A DNA stretch of 64,000 nucleotides from Rhodopila globiformis (GCF_002937115.1 NZ_NHRY01000128.1:1-64000), one strand, 5' to 3'. Counted from the stretch's first letter, positions 45,101 through 54,121 are shown. The notes: generated by a model from the letters alone, not told the origin. Translations and numbers: made by a program.

Positions 45101-45404
45101 CTACCGCGAGTTGGTGCTTCCCAACGGTCGCGTCGCGGAGCGCCTCCGGTTCGGCACCGTCGACGCTTTCCAGGGCATGGAGTTCGACGTCGTGTTCCTC
45201 TCGATGGTCCGCAGCAATCCGCGCGGGATCTTCGGGCACGTCACCTCACCGAACCGGCTCTGCGTGGCGATGAGCCGTCAAAAGCGGCTCCTGATCGTTG
45301 CGGGCGACGACGGAATGCTCCACGCGGCCAACGCGCCGAAGGCGATCAGCCCGCTGGTCGAGTTCCACAAGCTGAGCGAGGTGCGAGATGCCGCCCGTGT
45401 TTGA
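42105..45404 (+). CDS. SF1 helicase of the UPF1/DNA2 (COG1112) type
   Basis: A 1099-residue helicase. An N-terminal region of about 430 residues is unrecognised. Walker A QGPPGTGKTT (about 450-460), DExx box VVVDEAARAMPLDLF (about 781-795), motif III LVGDHRQLPHIL, EQYRMHP, motif V TVDAFQGMEFDVVFLS and motif VI NRLCVAMSRQKR. About 300 residues are inserted between Walker A and the DExx box. GTG at 42105 overlaps the kinase stop; a longer open frame upstream overlaps the kinase gene and is rejected. It should unwind or remodel RNA or DNA. Confidence 0.88.
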   Translation: MKIDQVPYGQLESLRLRWTSASGALPNAAVPGAEALLQFSEREAQATLRVGGEVLGVQGDGRKHEVLLDDLCTRHFPHIAWVVDAGAQVLTLQVRTFLHALTLPPIELGIDEKALEALERIDRKLASPERALDWLDEQFFLDGEAGRRGFATAESTTGAFALFGRTARAFIRRVKRPDSTEGLLVDRVARGRGQGGEQLALVSGDVRFVDATVAGKLRADAAAQLSSLITAGSSFLDLWSRYGSMENEAALRRARRAGWLKYDHVESLPDGRYRFSLANDCTLEDADQFKRTLTEEQGLGVEAVSEVPEVLTREMSWAEYEAQPRPKDAPSPATFDGRVELHRRDRTITLLQRRSDDGTPPGTGALVVSLHGDKTRLKRRAEAEGAIREARCPMPQLGLLLEGRPVATPRRGAIAPVTPNVRRKVFGARSPTPAQEKALQVALNTPDIALIQGPPGTGKTTVIVALVERLQEVWDTQDGVQGRLLLSGFQHDAVENAIQRMNINGLPPIKFGGRSNSTEDADRVDVTIDRWCNERSAEIRKNLPSRPASALQKELSELVQGYLLAPGTRAHTASLLRSFTPHLLGAVPAALVDRLVTLARDLSEHARAARRGDPDHERLVRCVRALRCDGRSFADDGPRNADRLARALARAERRDEQAKKLLETATLWTGAGDPPFLDDLRALRRRLLLDMLPPDRTEDTIPRVRTDILELLGEVRDHLEQHQNTSRDGADEATWRFLAALEGEPEAVKRAILSYTSVFAATCQQSARQELAALKGSEGYDTVVVDEAARAMPLDLFVPMARAKRRIVLVGDHRQLPHILDQELERELEEALSGGKSAGERTSEMLKESLFERLFKDLGDREKRDGIPRVVTLDEQYRMHPVLGQFVSDQFYKPHGEAFRSPRPASEFVHSLPGYSGSASWLSVPRKLGLERDGQSKSRPVEAEAIVAELKRLMDSKEGRELTFGVISFYKQQVKVIEDALVDAGIVARTDDATEIVEPYRELVLPNGRVAERLRFGTVDAFQGMEFDVVFLSMVRSNPRGIFGHVTSPNRLCVAMSRQKRLLIVAGDDGMLHAANAPKAISPLVEFHKLSEVRDAARV

Positions 45405-47574
45405 TCGCACCACGCCGATCGTAGACTTCGGCGCCACGTCGTCGCCGCTCAGGCGCGAGGCCCATCGATGGCTGGTGTGGCCCGCGCTCGCGTACAAGGT
45501 CCTCCTGCCGTCTCGGGGCAACCCGCCTTTCAACGTCTTTCAGCGCGCCGCGCTCGACATGTGCCGCGCCGGCGTCAGCAACGCCGAGGCGATCTCGCGC
45601 CGCCTCGCGCTCCCTTTGGACCTGATTGGTTTCGTGATCGAGCAACTCCTCAGCATCGGGATGCTCGATGAGGCGCGCGCACCGACGCACCGAGCGCTGC
45701 GCCTGATGAACCACGACGACGAGCCCAGCGAGGTGCAGGACGCTGGCTACGTCTTCGTCGATGGAGTCGATGGAAGGCGTGTCTGGCCGCGCGTCCATCG
45801 CGGCAGTCTGCCGATTGTCGATGCCGAGTTCGAGCACTCTAAGGCCAAGTTCCAGCGGGGCACCCCCGGAAGGCCGGAGCAAGTCCTCGCCAACGTGGTT
45901 TGGCCGGGATCCGGAGCACAACCCTCCGCACCTAGCGCGTACGAAGCGCAGAGGGCCGCTCGACACCACGCCCGCCGCGTGCGCGCATTCAGACGAGAGG
46001 TCTCTCGCGGAGACGCGGACGACGTTCTCGATGGCCTCAAGTCTGCCGGTCTGCGCGTCATCGACGTAGAGCCGGAGCCCATCTTCGTAGCGTCGTACGT
46101 CTTTCTCCCGAAGGACGCGCGGCAGCGTTCTTGGCTTGTTGCCGATCCCCTTGGACTGGGCATCAGCGACGTGCTTCGCCCGGGTTTGACGAAGCTTGCC
46201 AAGCAGGGGAAGCACGGCCTCCCGGAGCTGCTAGAAAAGGTCGCCGGTCAGGCGTGGCACGTCGATGAAGGAGACCTCGCCCTGTATCTGGCAGAGGCAA
46301 CGAAGGCCGCCACGGGGCGCGTTGAGCGTCGTCTCGGTGACGCCGCGACGCTGCTGCCCGCAGACGTACTCGCTCGGCTTGCCGATGCCGACGTCCGCCT
46401 CGAAGGCGCGCAGACAGCCAAGCCGATCGAGGACTTCCTCGGGAACGCCTATGCGGCCCTCGAGTGCGTGTTCGGCTGGATGGTGTCCCTTTACCCTGAC
46501 CCGAGCCTGTTCTCGGCGCTGGGAGACAACGCGCCCGAGAACGCGCCGTTGCTTCGGCGAGTCGCCGAGCAAGTTGGCTTCACCGTCTCGTCGCGCACGC
46601 TGCCGCTCCTGAGCGTCACCCGTGGCATCGTGAAGGGGGCCATCTGCTTCGGCAACAAGACGCTTCCTGGCCGACTGGCGGCGGCCCTTCTAGCAGCGCA
46701 ACGCAACAGCGATCACCCGCTCGTCACCCTGGCCGCTCGAGAGCCTGACGCGCTCGAGTGCTTCGCGGAGATCGGAAGACTCAGGATCAACGCCTCGCAC
46801 GATACCTCCACTATCCCGAGCGCCGGGGTCACGGTCGAGATGCGCGACCGCTTGTTCGCGGTCCTCCGGGCGCTTGTCGGTGCTGGTGCAGTGGACGTGG
46901 AAACCGACACGTTCGAGCCGTCCTGGGGTGCCGACCTGCTGCTTCGCGTGCGCGCTCGAGCCGAGCGGGCATCCGAGAGCTATCCAGGACTCGCCGAGCG
47001 CCCCAACGTTCGCTCGCGCGTGATCGAGATGCACCACGCGGCGCTGCTCGTGAAGCTGCTTGCTGCTTCCGCAGCTACCGCATCGGGGACCTTGAGCACA
47101 CGTGCTCGCGATGCCCTCGTGGCATTCACTATCGTGATGGAGGCGGCGTTCGCCGAGCTCGAAGCAGAGGCATCGACGCCAGCCTCCATCGTGCAGACGA
47201 TCTCGAACGACCGCGAACAGAACGCGGTTCAACTCGCGTCCGCTGCCGTTGCGGTCGGCTTCGAGGTAGAACCGTCGGGCCAGCTCCCCAAGGCTCTCAC
47301 GCATGCGAAGGCGAACCGCATCCGGCGAGCCGCGCTGGGCCAGGGGGAGACGTTGTCGGCGCGCGTCGCGGCGCAGTTGCTCGCAGCGCAGCAGCAGTCG
47401 GACCATCCGCTTCGCGAGGTCGCGAAGCGGCTTCCCACTTTGCTCCTGGACGTGGGCCGCCTCGTTGATGCTCGCGGGCACGGAGATGATGTCGTCGTCA
47501 CGGCAGCCGAAGTCGCCGAGATCGAGACGATGGTTGCCAACGACATTCGGGCGATGCTCGAAGCGATTGATTGA
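45388..47574 (+). CDS. 728-residue protein with an internal duplication, unknown family
   Basis: The N-terminus (about 45-105) looks like a winged helix (RGNPPFNVFQRAALDMCRAG, then SNAEAISRRLALPLDLIGFV). The C-terminal half holds two copies of an unrecognised unit: about 396-475 (LPGRLAAALLAAQRNSDHPL) and about 625-700 (LSARVAAQLLAAQQQSDHPL), which match at 14 of 20 positions in that segment. There is no signal peptide or membrane segment. It starts 17 bases inside the helicase gene. I cannot assign a function; a DNA- or nucleoprotein-binding partner of the helicase is plausible. Confidence 0.7.
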   Translation: MPPVFDRTTPIVDFGATSSPLRREAHRWLVWPALAYKVLLPSRGNPPFNVFQRAALDMCRAGVSNAEAISRRLALPLDLIGFVIEQLLSIGMLDEARAPTHRALRLMNHDDEPSEVQDAGYVFVDGVDGRRVWPRVHRGSLPIVDAEFEHSKAKFQRGTPGRPEQVLANVVWPGSGAQPSAPSAYEAQRAARHHARRVRAFRREVSRGDADDVLDGLKSAGLRVIDVEPEPIFVASYVFLPKDARQRSWLVADPLGLGISDVLRPGLTKLAKQGKHGLPELLEKVAGQAWHVDEGDLALYLAEATKAATGRVERRLGDAATLLPADVLARLADADVRLEGAQTAKPIEDFLGNAYAALECVFGWMVSLYPDPSLFSALGDNAPENAPLLRRVAEQVGFTVSSRTLPLLSVTRGIVKGAICFGNKTLPGRLAAALLAAQRNSDHPLVTLAAREPDALECFAEIGRLRINASHDTSTIPSAGVTVEMRDRLFAVLRALVGAGAVDVETDTFEPSWGADLLLRVRARAERASESYPGLAERPNVRSRVIEMHHAALLVKLLAASAATASGTLSTRARDALVAFTIVMEAAFAELEAEASTPASIVQTISNDREQNAVQLASAAVAVGFEVEPSGQLPKALTHAKANRIRRAALGQGETLSARVAAQLLAAQQQSDHPLREVAKRLPTLLLDVGRLVDARGHGDDVVVTAAEVAEIETMVANDIRAMLEAID

Positions 47575-47590
47575 GGGGAGACCGAACACC

Positions 47591-50023
47591 ATGAGCGGCG
47601 CAAACGAAGAAGCCACCACCGTCGACGCTGGCCAGACGAGCGCTGCCAATGCGCTCGACGTGAACGCTGCGGCTCGCCTCAAGCAACTCGACGCGCGCGA
47701 GCAGTCCCTGGCTGCACGTGAGCAGGCACTCAAGGACTGCGAGCAGCAGGTCAACGACCAAGCCGGGGCGCTCAAGGAGCGTGAAGAGGAGGTTGAGGCT
47801 GCGAAGACAAAGGTCCAGCGTGACCTCGCCGATCTCGCGAGGCGCCAGAAGCAGGCGGCAGAGACGGAGAGTTCGCTCGAAGTGCGCTCTCGTGACGTGG
47901 CTCACCGTGAGATCGAGGCGAGCGAAGGGTTCGCCTCGAAGAACCGTGAAGCGCTCGGCGCCCTCACCAAGGCGCACGCGTCGCTGCGCGCTGAGGTAGA
48001 GCGCCTCCAGGCCGAGCTGGACGCGGGTCGATTGAAAGGAGTCGAAGATCTTGAGAAGCGGCTCGCCGATGAGCGGCGAACCCGCACCGAGGCTCTCGAC
48101 GCAGAGCTCGAGGCGGAGCGGAAGCGGCACCTCGCGAAGCTCGCTGCCGAGGGCGCCGCACAGGATGCTGCGCTTGGTGAGCAGAGAGCGCGCTTCGCCA
48201 AGGAGCAGCAATCCGCCCTTGAGGAGATCGAGCGAGAGCGCGTTCGCCTCGCTGACCTGGAGGCTGAGCTTCGCCGCGGGCTTGGCGACCTGCGTGGGAA
48301 GGAGGAGGATCTCGCCGGGTACCGCGCGGGTATCGAGCGGTCCATCGAGGAGAGAGCGCGTGACCAGGTGACGTCGCTGGAGCGCCAGTTGGACGCTCTG
48401 CGTGAGGACCACCGACGGGACCGCGACTTGGTCATCTCGCTCGAGTCACAATTGGCCGCGTCGCGCGACCTCTTGGCGAGGTTCGGGGACGACCCCGCCG
48501 AGATCGAGAAGCGCATCGCACAGCAGTCGAAGAAGATCAGCGACCTCGAGAAGGAGCTTCTCCGCCGCCCGAGTGCAAGCGACAAGGAACTCTTGGTGAC
48601 CCTGCAGGAGCAGGAGCGTGCCTGGGCGGCTGAACGAGACCGGTTGGTTCGTGAGCTCACGCAGTTCAAGGCTGAGCAGAGCCGCTGGCTTACCGGCGTT
48701 GCTGATCTCGAGCAGCAACGAGAACGTCGCGAGGTCGCGGAACGCCGACTCGAGGTGCTCGCCGGAGAGATGGAGAAGTACAAGGCCGACGTCGACCGGA
48801 TGCGTGCCCTGTACGAGCGCCCCGAGGAGCGGGCCGCGCGTGTTGGCGCCATCGAGGAGCCCTGGCGTACGGACTTCAAGCGCGCCGAGGGCAGCACGCC
48901 GAAGGAGCTCGACTGGCTCAACTCGATCACGGCCGCGTGCGAAAGCAGCGGCATGCGCTTCCCGAAGCGCCTGATCCAGGCCTTTCACACGTCGCTCAAG
49001 GCCGCAGAGCTGTCACCGTTGACGGTGCTCGCTGGAGTGAGCGGCACCGGCAAGTCGGAGCTTCCTCGGCTCTATTCGCGCTTCGGCGGGCTCGCGTTCC
49101 TCTCGCTCGCGGTCCAGCCGAACTGGGACAGCCCGCAGTCGTTGTTCGGCTTCTTCAACTCGGTCGACAACCGATTCAACGCGACAACGGTCTTGCGTGC
49201 GATGGTGCAGGCTCAGCATGACCGTCACCACGAGACCTACAAGAATGGGCTCTCGGACCGGCTCTTATTGGTCTTGCTCGACGAGATGAACCTTGCCCAC
49301 GTGGAGCAGTACTTCAGCGATCTCCTCAGCCGACTCGAGCAGCGTCGTGGCGAGAGTCGAGACGTCACGCTCGACATCGACCTCGGTGCCGGCACGCCGC
49401 CGTACCCGCTGCGCCTGGGACGGAACGTGCTTTGGGTAGGCACGATGAACGAGGACGAGACGACCAAGGCTCTGTCCGACAAGGTCGTCGACCGTTCCAA
49501 CCTGCTGTACTTCCCGCGTCCGCGTGAGCTTCACAGCCGTAAGGAGGTCATCCTCGGACCGGAGTCGCCGTTGCTCGCGGAGAGCGCGTGGCGCGAGTGG
49601 GTGCAGTTTCGTTCGCCGTTCACGTCGGACGAGCTCAAGCCGTTCAAGGAGGGGCTCCAGGAGATCAACTCGCGGCTCGAATACGTGGGCCGAGCTCTAG
49701 GTCACCGCGTCTGGCAGTCGGTCGAGTACTACATGGCGAACCACCCCGAGGTGATCGACGCTCGCGCGCGCCAGGATGCGGACGCGCTCCAGCGCACGTT
49801 GCGGCGTGCCTACGAGGACCAACTCGTCCTCAAGGTTATGCCGAAGCTCCGGGGTATCGAGACTACCGGCGACTCGAAGCGCAACTGCCTCGACCCCATC
49901 CGCAAGCAACTCGACAGCGCCGACATGGGTCTTGGGCTATCGGACGACTTCGACATCGCATGCCGTGTGGGACACGGCGCGTTCGTCTGGAACAGCGCGA
50001 GGTACCTGGAGAACGCTGAATGA
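47591..50023 (+). CDS. McrB-like AAA+ ATPase with long N-terminal coiled coil
   Basis: An 810-residue protein. Residues about 25-430 form a continuous coiled coil rich in E, R, A and L. The AAA+ domain has Walker A GVSGTGKSE (481-490), Walker B with the McrB signature LLDEMNLAHVEQYFSDLLS (about 560-578) and sensor WVGTMNEDETT. McrB is the motor of modification-dependent restriction, partnered by McrC. The DUF2357 protein encoded next would be the McrC-like partner. The start at 47591 was chosen because the longer frame overlaps the preceding gene. Its stop overlaps the next ATG. Confidence 0.85.
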   Translation: MSGANEEATTVDAGQTSAANALDVNAAARLKQLDAREQSLAAREQALKDCEQQVNDQAGALKEREEEVEAAKTKVQRDLADLARRQKQAAETESSLEVRSRDVAHREIEASEGFASKNREALGALTKAHASLRAEVERLQAELDAGRLKGVEDLEKRLADERRTRTEALDAELEAERKRHLAKLAAEGAAQDAALGEQRARFAKEQQSALEEIERERVRLADLEAELRRGLGDLRGKEEDLAGYRAGIERSIEERARDQVTSLERQLDALREDHRRDRDLVISLESQLAASRDLLARFGDDPAEIEKRIAQQSKKISDLEKELLRRPSASDKELLVTLQEQERAWAAERDRLVRELTQFKAEQSRWLTGVADLEQQRERREVAERRLEVLAGEMEKYKADVDRMRALYERPEERAARVGAIEEPWRTDFKRAEGSTPKELDWLNSITAACESSGMRFPKRLIQAFHTSLKAAELSPLTVLAGVSGTGKSELPRLYSRFGGLAFLSLAVQPNWDSPQSLFGFFNSVDNRFNATTVLRAMVQAQHDRHHETYKNGLSDRLLLVLLDEMNLAHVEQYFSDLLSRLEQRRGESRDVTLDIDLGAGTPPYPLRLGRNVLWVGTMNEDETTKALSDKVVDRSNLLYFPRPRELHSRKEVILGPESPLLAESAWREWVQFRSPFTSDELKPFKEGLQEINSRLEYVGRALGHRVWQSVEYYMANHPEVIDARARQDADALQRTLRRAYEDQLVLKVMPKLRGIETTGDSKRNCLDPIRKQLDSADMGLGLSDDFDIACRVGHGAFVWNSARYLENAE

Positions 50024-53000
50024 AGAAGGCGCGCGCGGCGCGCGACCGCGCCGCTCCCAAGACAGCGGCGCTACCGCCGCCGATCCCGCAGTTCGACGAG
50101 TTGGACGCTTTGGCGGCATCCAGCGCGCCGACCGTGGAAGCGGCTTGGTGGATTTCCCACCAGGTCGCGGAGCACGTGTTCGCCACGATCGCCCACCGCG
50201 ATCCGCGCACAGGCGCCCCTCTCCCGAGACCTCTCACGGAGATCCTGCGCGACGTTCGAATCGCCACCTCGAAGGGGAGTCGGCCGTTTCCGCGCGATCG
50301 CCTCCTCGTCGCCGCCGAGTTCACCGCGGACTCCCTCGAGCACTTGCTCGACCGGCATCGCCATCGAACTGTCAGGACCCACGAGCAGCTCCCGTTCCAT
50401 CAGCTTCGCGAGGTCGACACCCGATCGATGGCGTGGCTTGCCCGACAGCCCGGAAGGAACATCCGCGAGAAGCTCTCGGGCCGCACCCATGCGCTGGGCG
50501 TGAAGCGCGACGTGTCCGTCGACACGACCGAGAACCGGCTCCTTCGGTCGTTCGCCAAGCTCCTTGTTCGGCGCGCCGGCAGCCGGCTGGACCACAGAGA
50601 CGCCTACGACGGAACAACCGAGGACGTAGAGCGTGTGCGTCGGCTGGAGGAGTGCATTCGCCTTTGCGATGAGCGGATGAGACGCTCCGAACTCGCCGAG
50701 ATCCCCACCCTGACCCGCTTGCAGCCCAACAACGTCCTGCTGAGCGACCCGCACTACTCGCGGGTGTTTCGCGCATGGAAGTGGCTGCGCGACGATGAGG
50801 AGGCACTGCGCGAGTCTTGGAACGACGCCCTCCAGCGTACGCGCGTCCTTCTGTGCTGGATGGTCGCAGCGCAGCTCGTGACCGGTGAGCGGGTGGTGGT
50901 CGTGGAGACGCTGGGACGCGTCCTCACGGAACGCGGCGACGAGCACCACCTCGGAGTCGAGGTGCTGGGCGCCGAGGCGGTCGGGGCCGACTGGTTTCTG
51001 AATCCGCCGCTGCACTTCTTGGTGTTGCCGAGCGGGCACAACGACGCGGCGTTCCGCATCCGCCTCTCGCTGGAGGGTGAGTTCATCCTCGCCCACGTCG
51101 CCAGCTCGGGCGGGCGAGGGCTCCTCGTGGAGGAGTCGGTCTCTGCGCTCGCCTTCGAGATGCGTCCCACCTCGGAGCGACTCCAGCCTCAGCGCGGAAT
51201 CGGTATCGCGATCGACGGCTTGGAGACCTCGCTTCTTGGGGCAGACCGCGCGTTCGCCGACCTCGCCGGGCTGACGCCCCTTGCCACGCAGATGGCTCGG
51301 CAAATCCTCCAGCGCTGCAATGTGAACCCGAACCTCGAGCGCCGAGAACACACCGCCGTTGTGCTGACGGACGGTGCAAGGCTCGGCATCGAGCTCGGCA
51401 CCGCCTCGCTGCACGTCGGCGCGGAGAAGGGTCTGCCGCTGCTCTCGGCACCGTGGGCCTTGGCGCTCGATGTGCCGGGCGAAGAGGGTGGCATCGACTG
51501 GGTTGAAGGGCGCACGGACCGGGAGTTGGTCCTCGGCGCTGCCGGTCGTTCGCTGCGAGCCACCGGCGACGTCCTGGACGCGAGCGAGCAGGCCGACGCA
51601 GGGATGCTCGCCTTGGCGGCGGACCGCTTGCTGGGGAATCTCGCGTCAGAACTTCAGGTGCCGACCGATGCACGGGTCGCGTACGCCGTCCCCGATGCCG
51701 TCGATGAGTTCTCGCAGCGCAGCCTGCGAAGCGCGTTCGGAGGCTCGTTCCATCGTCCGGTTCCCGTGTGGAGGAGCGTCGCGGCCGCGATGTCCTGGGC
51801 TTCGGCGGCAGGTGAGCGCGGGCCCCGCCCGGGAGAGACGGTGGTGGTCGTCGACATGGAGTTCGGCGGCATCTCATTGACCGTGCTGACCGCCCGGCAT
51901 GACAAGAAGCTCGAGCAGGCACATCCGTCGTCGCGCGGGATCTACTGGGAGCGCAAACCGCTGCTCCCTCCCGACGAGCAGTTGGAGATGCTCGGTTGGC
52001 CACATGTCCTCCGCGCCTACGCGCGGATGCTGGTCGAACGAGACGTGAGCACGCTGGCGCCTGAGTTCCAGGAGCGCGTTGTCGAGGACCTCCTCCGCAG
52101 CGGCAAGATCGGTGCGCTTGTCGCGCGTGGCGGTTCGATCTTTGTACAAATCGCTTCAAGACAGCGAGCGACGCCCGACGTCGTGAAGTTCTTCGAGGAC
52201 CCTGCATGGTTCGACGACGAGGTGGCGCGATGGATCGATCGCCTCGATCAGAGCGTGAGGGATGCGCTCTCGGAGATCGGCAAGGCCCGTGCGGTGCTGA
52301 TCGGCGGCCCGTGCGACTACCAACGGTTTTATGGGGCTGGGCGACAGACGGGTCGGATCAAGATCTTCAACGAGGAGAAGGGCTTCGGTTTCATCCATCC
52401 CGACGACGGTAGCGCTGATGTGTTCTTCCATATTAACTCCGTGCAGGTAGCCGACGAAGTGGCGCTTCGGCGGGACCTTGCCGTTGAGTTCGACGTCGGC
52501 AAGGGTAGGAAGGGGCCCGAAGCCCATCGCGTCACCACGGTGTCTTCGCTCGCATCGTGGTTGCGGCGACGAACGGTGGTCACGTCGGGGACACTCGCGG
52601 CCGGCGCGCGTGAGTGCCTGCTCCGACTGGACACGGGCTCTCCCACCTGGCGTGAGTGGCTGCCCGAGCTGTCGCTCGAGGTCGTGCGCGACGGCCACTT
52701 CGGTGAACTCCCGCTGCTCGAGCGAGGGACGTTTACCGACCCGTTCCTCGGTGCGGCCAAGGAGTTCACGGTCCCGGAGACCCTCACGCTGGCGCGCGGG
52801 CACCGGTGGTTCTCCTTCCCGCTGCTCGTCGGTCGCCAGGGACGCCTGCCAGTCGCGTGGGAGGCGCGGCTCGATTCGCCCGCGTTCCCTCTTGACCACG
52901 AAGTGCGCGCGCGGCTGCGACTTTCCTACCGGTACGGCCTCGAAAATAGCTACATTCTTTCGGTGGAGCCTGCCTCCCCGGACGATGCTCCGTTCGTTGG

Positions 53001-54027
53001 GCTGCAGGCCAAGTGGATCAAGGGAGGCGAGGGCACCACGTCGGTGCTTAGCCGGGAGCCCCTACTTATTCCGCAGGTGCCGTGGGACAAGGATCGTGCG
53101 GACACCTTCGTCAAGGCGACGCAGTCACTTCGTCTCAGTGACGAGAAATTTGCGAGGTTTCTGTTCGCCGTGACGCGCGAGTGCTGGTCGGAGGGACGAA
53201 GCCTCGCGACCGCTCCGGACAACGTTCAGCGTGTTTTCCCTGGATTCCGCGAACAGTTGTGGACCGCCCTTCCACCCGAGTTGCACTGCCGCGAGATACC
53301 GCGCACTCTCGAGATCCTGTCGCTGCTCCACGAAGACGCACCGCCGGAACTCACAGGTTTGCTTTTTGATCTGGATCGCCAGGCTGGCGACGACGTGGAC
53401 ACGTACCGGAAGACGTCGAGCATGCTGGCTATGCTCGTCGGCGATGGGGCGGGCGAACGGAACGCGATCCTGCACCATCTAGTCGATCGGCTCCGACATT
53501 ACACCGATGGAGAGGTTTTCAGTCCTGCACTGATGGGCCACACGATGCGAGCGTTGGGCAACGCCGCCTGGAGGCATCCAAACTTCGTGGGAGCGCTGTC
53601 CTCAGTGTCCGGCGGTGCAGCTCTCATCCTCAGGCAGTGCCGACGTTCGTTGCAGGGACTGCTCCTGCGCATCCCGGTCAACGTTTCCTCTGACGAGGAG
53701 GGCCAGAAGGTTGCGCGGCTCTACGGCACTCCGTTCAGGGACGCCTGCGAGTTGCTGCTCGCGCTGATGGCCGTCGATCCTTTGGATCCAGTTGTCGCTC
53801 CGCTGCGCACCGGCTCCCCATCCGCCCACGCCTTCGCCAAGCTCGTTCGCCAGCTCGATGCCAGGCTCGCGTCTTTCGGTGCGACTCCGCACTGGCGAGT
53901 GCGCCTCGACGTCGAGGTGCCGCCCGCCCTCCACCGAATGTCACCCGTTGCCTTCGCATTGAACACATACTTGGCAGGTGGCGCGGGCGCGAACTTGGTC
54001 CAGGTCACGGGCGCCGATCTTGACTGA
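50020..54027 (+). CDS. DUF2357-like / Hsp70-like / cold-shock domain fusion protein
   Basis: A 1335-residue protein. Residues about 40-350 resemble DUF2357, the McrC-type partner of McrB, including DTTENRLLRSFAKLLV (about 168-183); no PD-(D/E)XK nuclease motif is obvious. About 445-770 look like an actin/Hsp70-type ATPase: GIELGTASLHVG (about 455), VAYAVPDAVDEFSQRSLRSA, phosphate loop VVVVDMEFGGISL (about 607) and VLIGGPCDY (about 760). Residues 776-842 are a clear cold-shock domain with RNP1 KGFGFI and RNP2 DVFFHI. The last 490 residues are unassigned. It ends the operon and is ATGA-coupled to the McrB-like gene. Confidence 0.72.
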   Translation: MKKARAARDRAAPKTAALPPPIPQFDELDALAASSAPTVEAAWWISHQVAEHVFATIAHRDPRTGAPLPRPLTEILRDVRIATSKGSRPFPRDRLLVAAEFTADSLEHLLDRHRHRTVRTHEQLPFHQLREVDTRSMAWLARQPGRNIREKLSGRTHALGVKRDVSVDTTENRLLRSFAKLLVRRAGSRLDHRDAYDGTTEDVERVRRLEECIRLCDERMRRSELAEIPTLTRLQPNNVLLSDPHYSRVFRAWKWLRDDEEALRESWNDALQRTRVLLCWMVAAQLVTGERVVVVETLGRVLTERGDEHHLGVEVLGAEAVGADWFLNPPLHFLVLPSGHNDAAFRIRLSLEGEFILAHVASSGGRGLLVEESVSALAFEMRPTSERLQPQRGIGIAIDGLETSLLGADRAFADLAGLTPLATQMARQILQRCNVNPNLERREHTAVVLTDGARLGIELGTASLHVGAEKGLPLLSAPWALALDVPGEEGGIDWVEGRTDRELVLGAAGRSLRATGDVLDASEQADAGMLALAADRLLGNLASELQVPTDARVAYAVPDAVDEFSQRSLRSAFGGSFHRPVPVWRSVAAAMSWASAAGERGPRPGETVVVVDMEFGGISLTVLTARHDKKLEQAHPSSRGIYWERKPLLPPDEQLEMLGWPHVLRAYARMLVERDVSTLAPEFQERVVEDLLRSGKIGALVARGGSIFVQIASRQRATPDVVKFFEDPAWFDDEVARWIDRLDQSVRDALSEIGKARAVLIGGPCDYQRFYGAGRQTGRIKIFNEEKGFGFIHPDDGSADVFFHINSVQVADEVALRRDLAVEFDVGKGRKGPEAHRVTTVSSLASWLRRRTVVTSGTLAAGARECLLRLDTGSPTWREWLPELSLEVVRDGHFGELPLLERGTFTDPFLGAAKEFTVPETLTLARGHRWFSFPLLVGRQGRLPVAWEARLDSPAFPLDHEVRARLRLSYRYGLENSYILSVEPASPDDAPFVGLQAKWIKGGEGTTSVLSREPLLIPQVPWDKDRADTFVKATQSLRLSDEKFARFLFAVTRECWSEGRSLATAPDNVQRVFPGFREQLWTALPPELHCREIPRTLEILSLLHEDAPPELTGLLFDLDRQAGDDVDTYRKTSSMLAMLVGDGAGERNAILHHLVDRLRHYTDGEVFSPALMGHTMRALGNAAWRHPNFVGALSSVSGGAALILRQCRRSLQGLLLRIPVNVSSDEEGQKVARLYGTPFRDACELLLALMAVDPLDPVVAPLRTGSPSAHAFAKLVRQLDARLASFGATPHWRVRLDVEVPPALHRMSPVAFALNTYLAGGAGANLVQVTGADLD

Positions 54028-54121
54028 CATGTTTAAGCGTCTCCTCGCTGCGTCACCTTGGTTCCGGCATCTTGCTTTCGTAGCCTTACGGACATGTTCG
54101 GCACGCATGGTTCAGGCTGAA

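Noticed and set aside
47303-47590. Upstream extension of the McrB-like gene
   Set aside because: It lies inside the preceding gene in another frame and has shadow composition; the ATG at 47591 gives a natural N-terminus.
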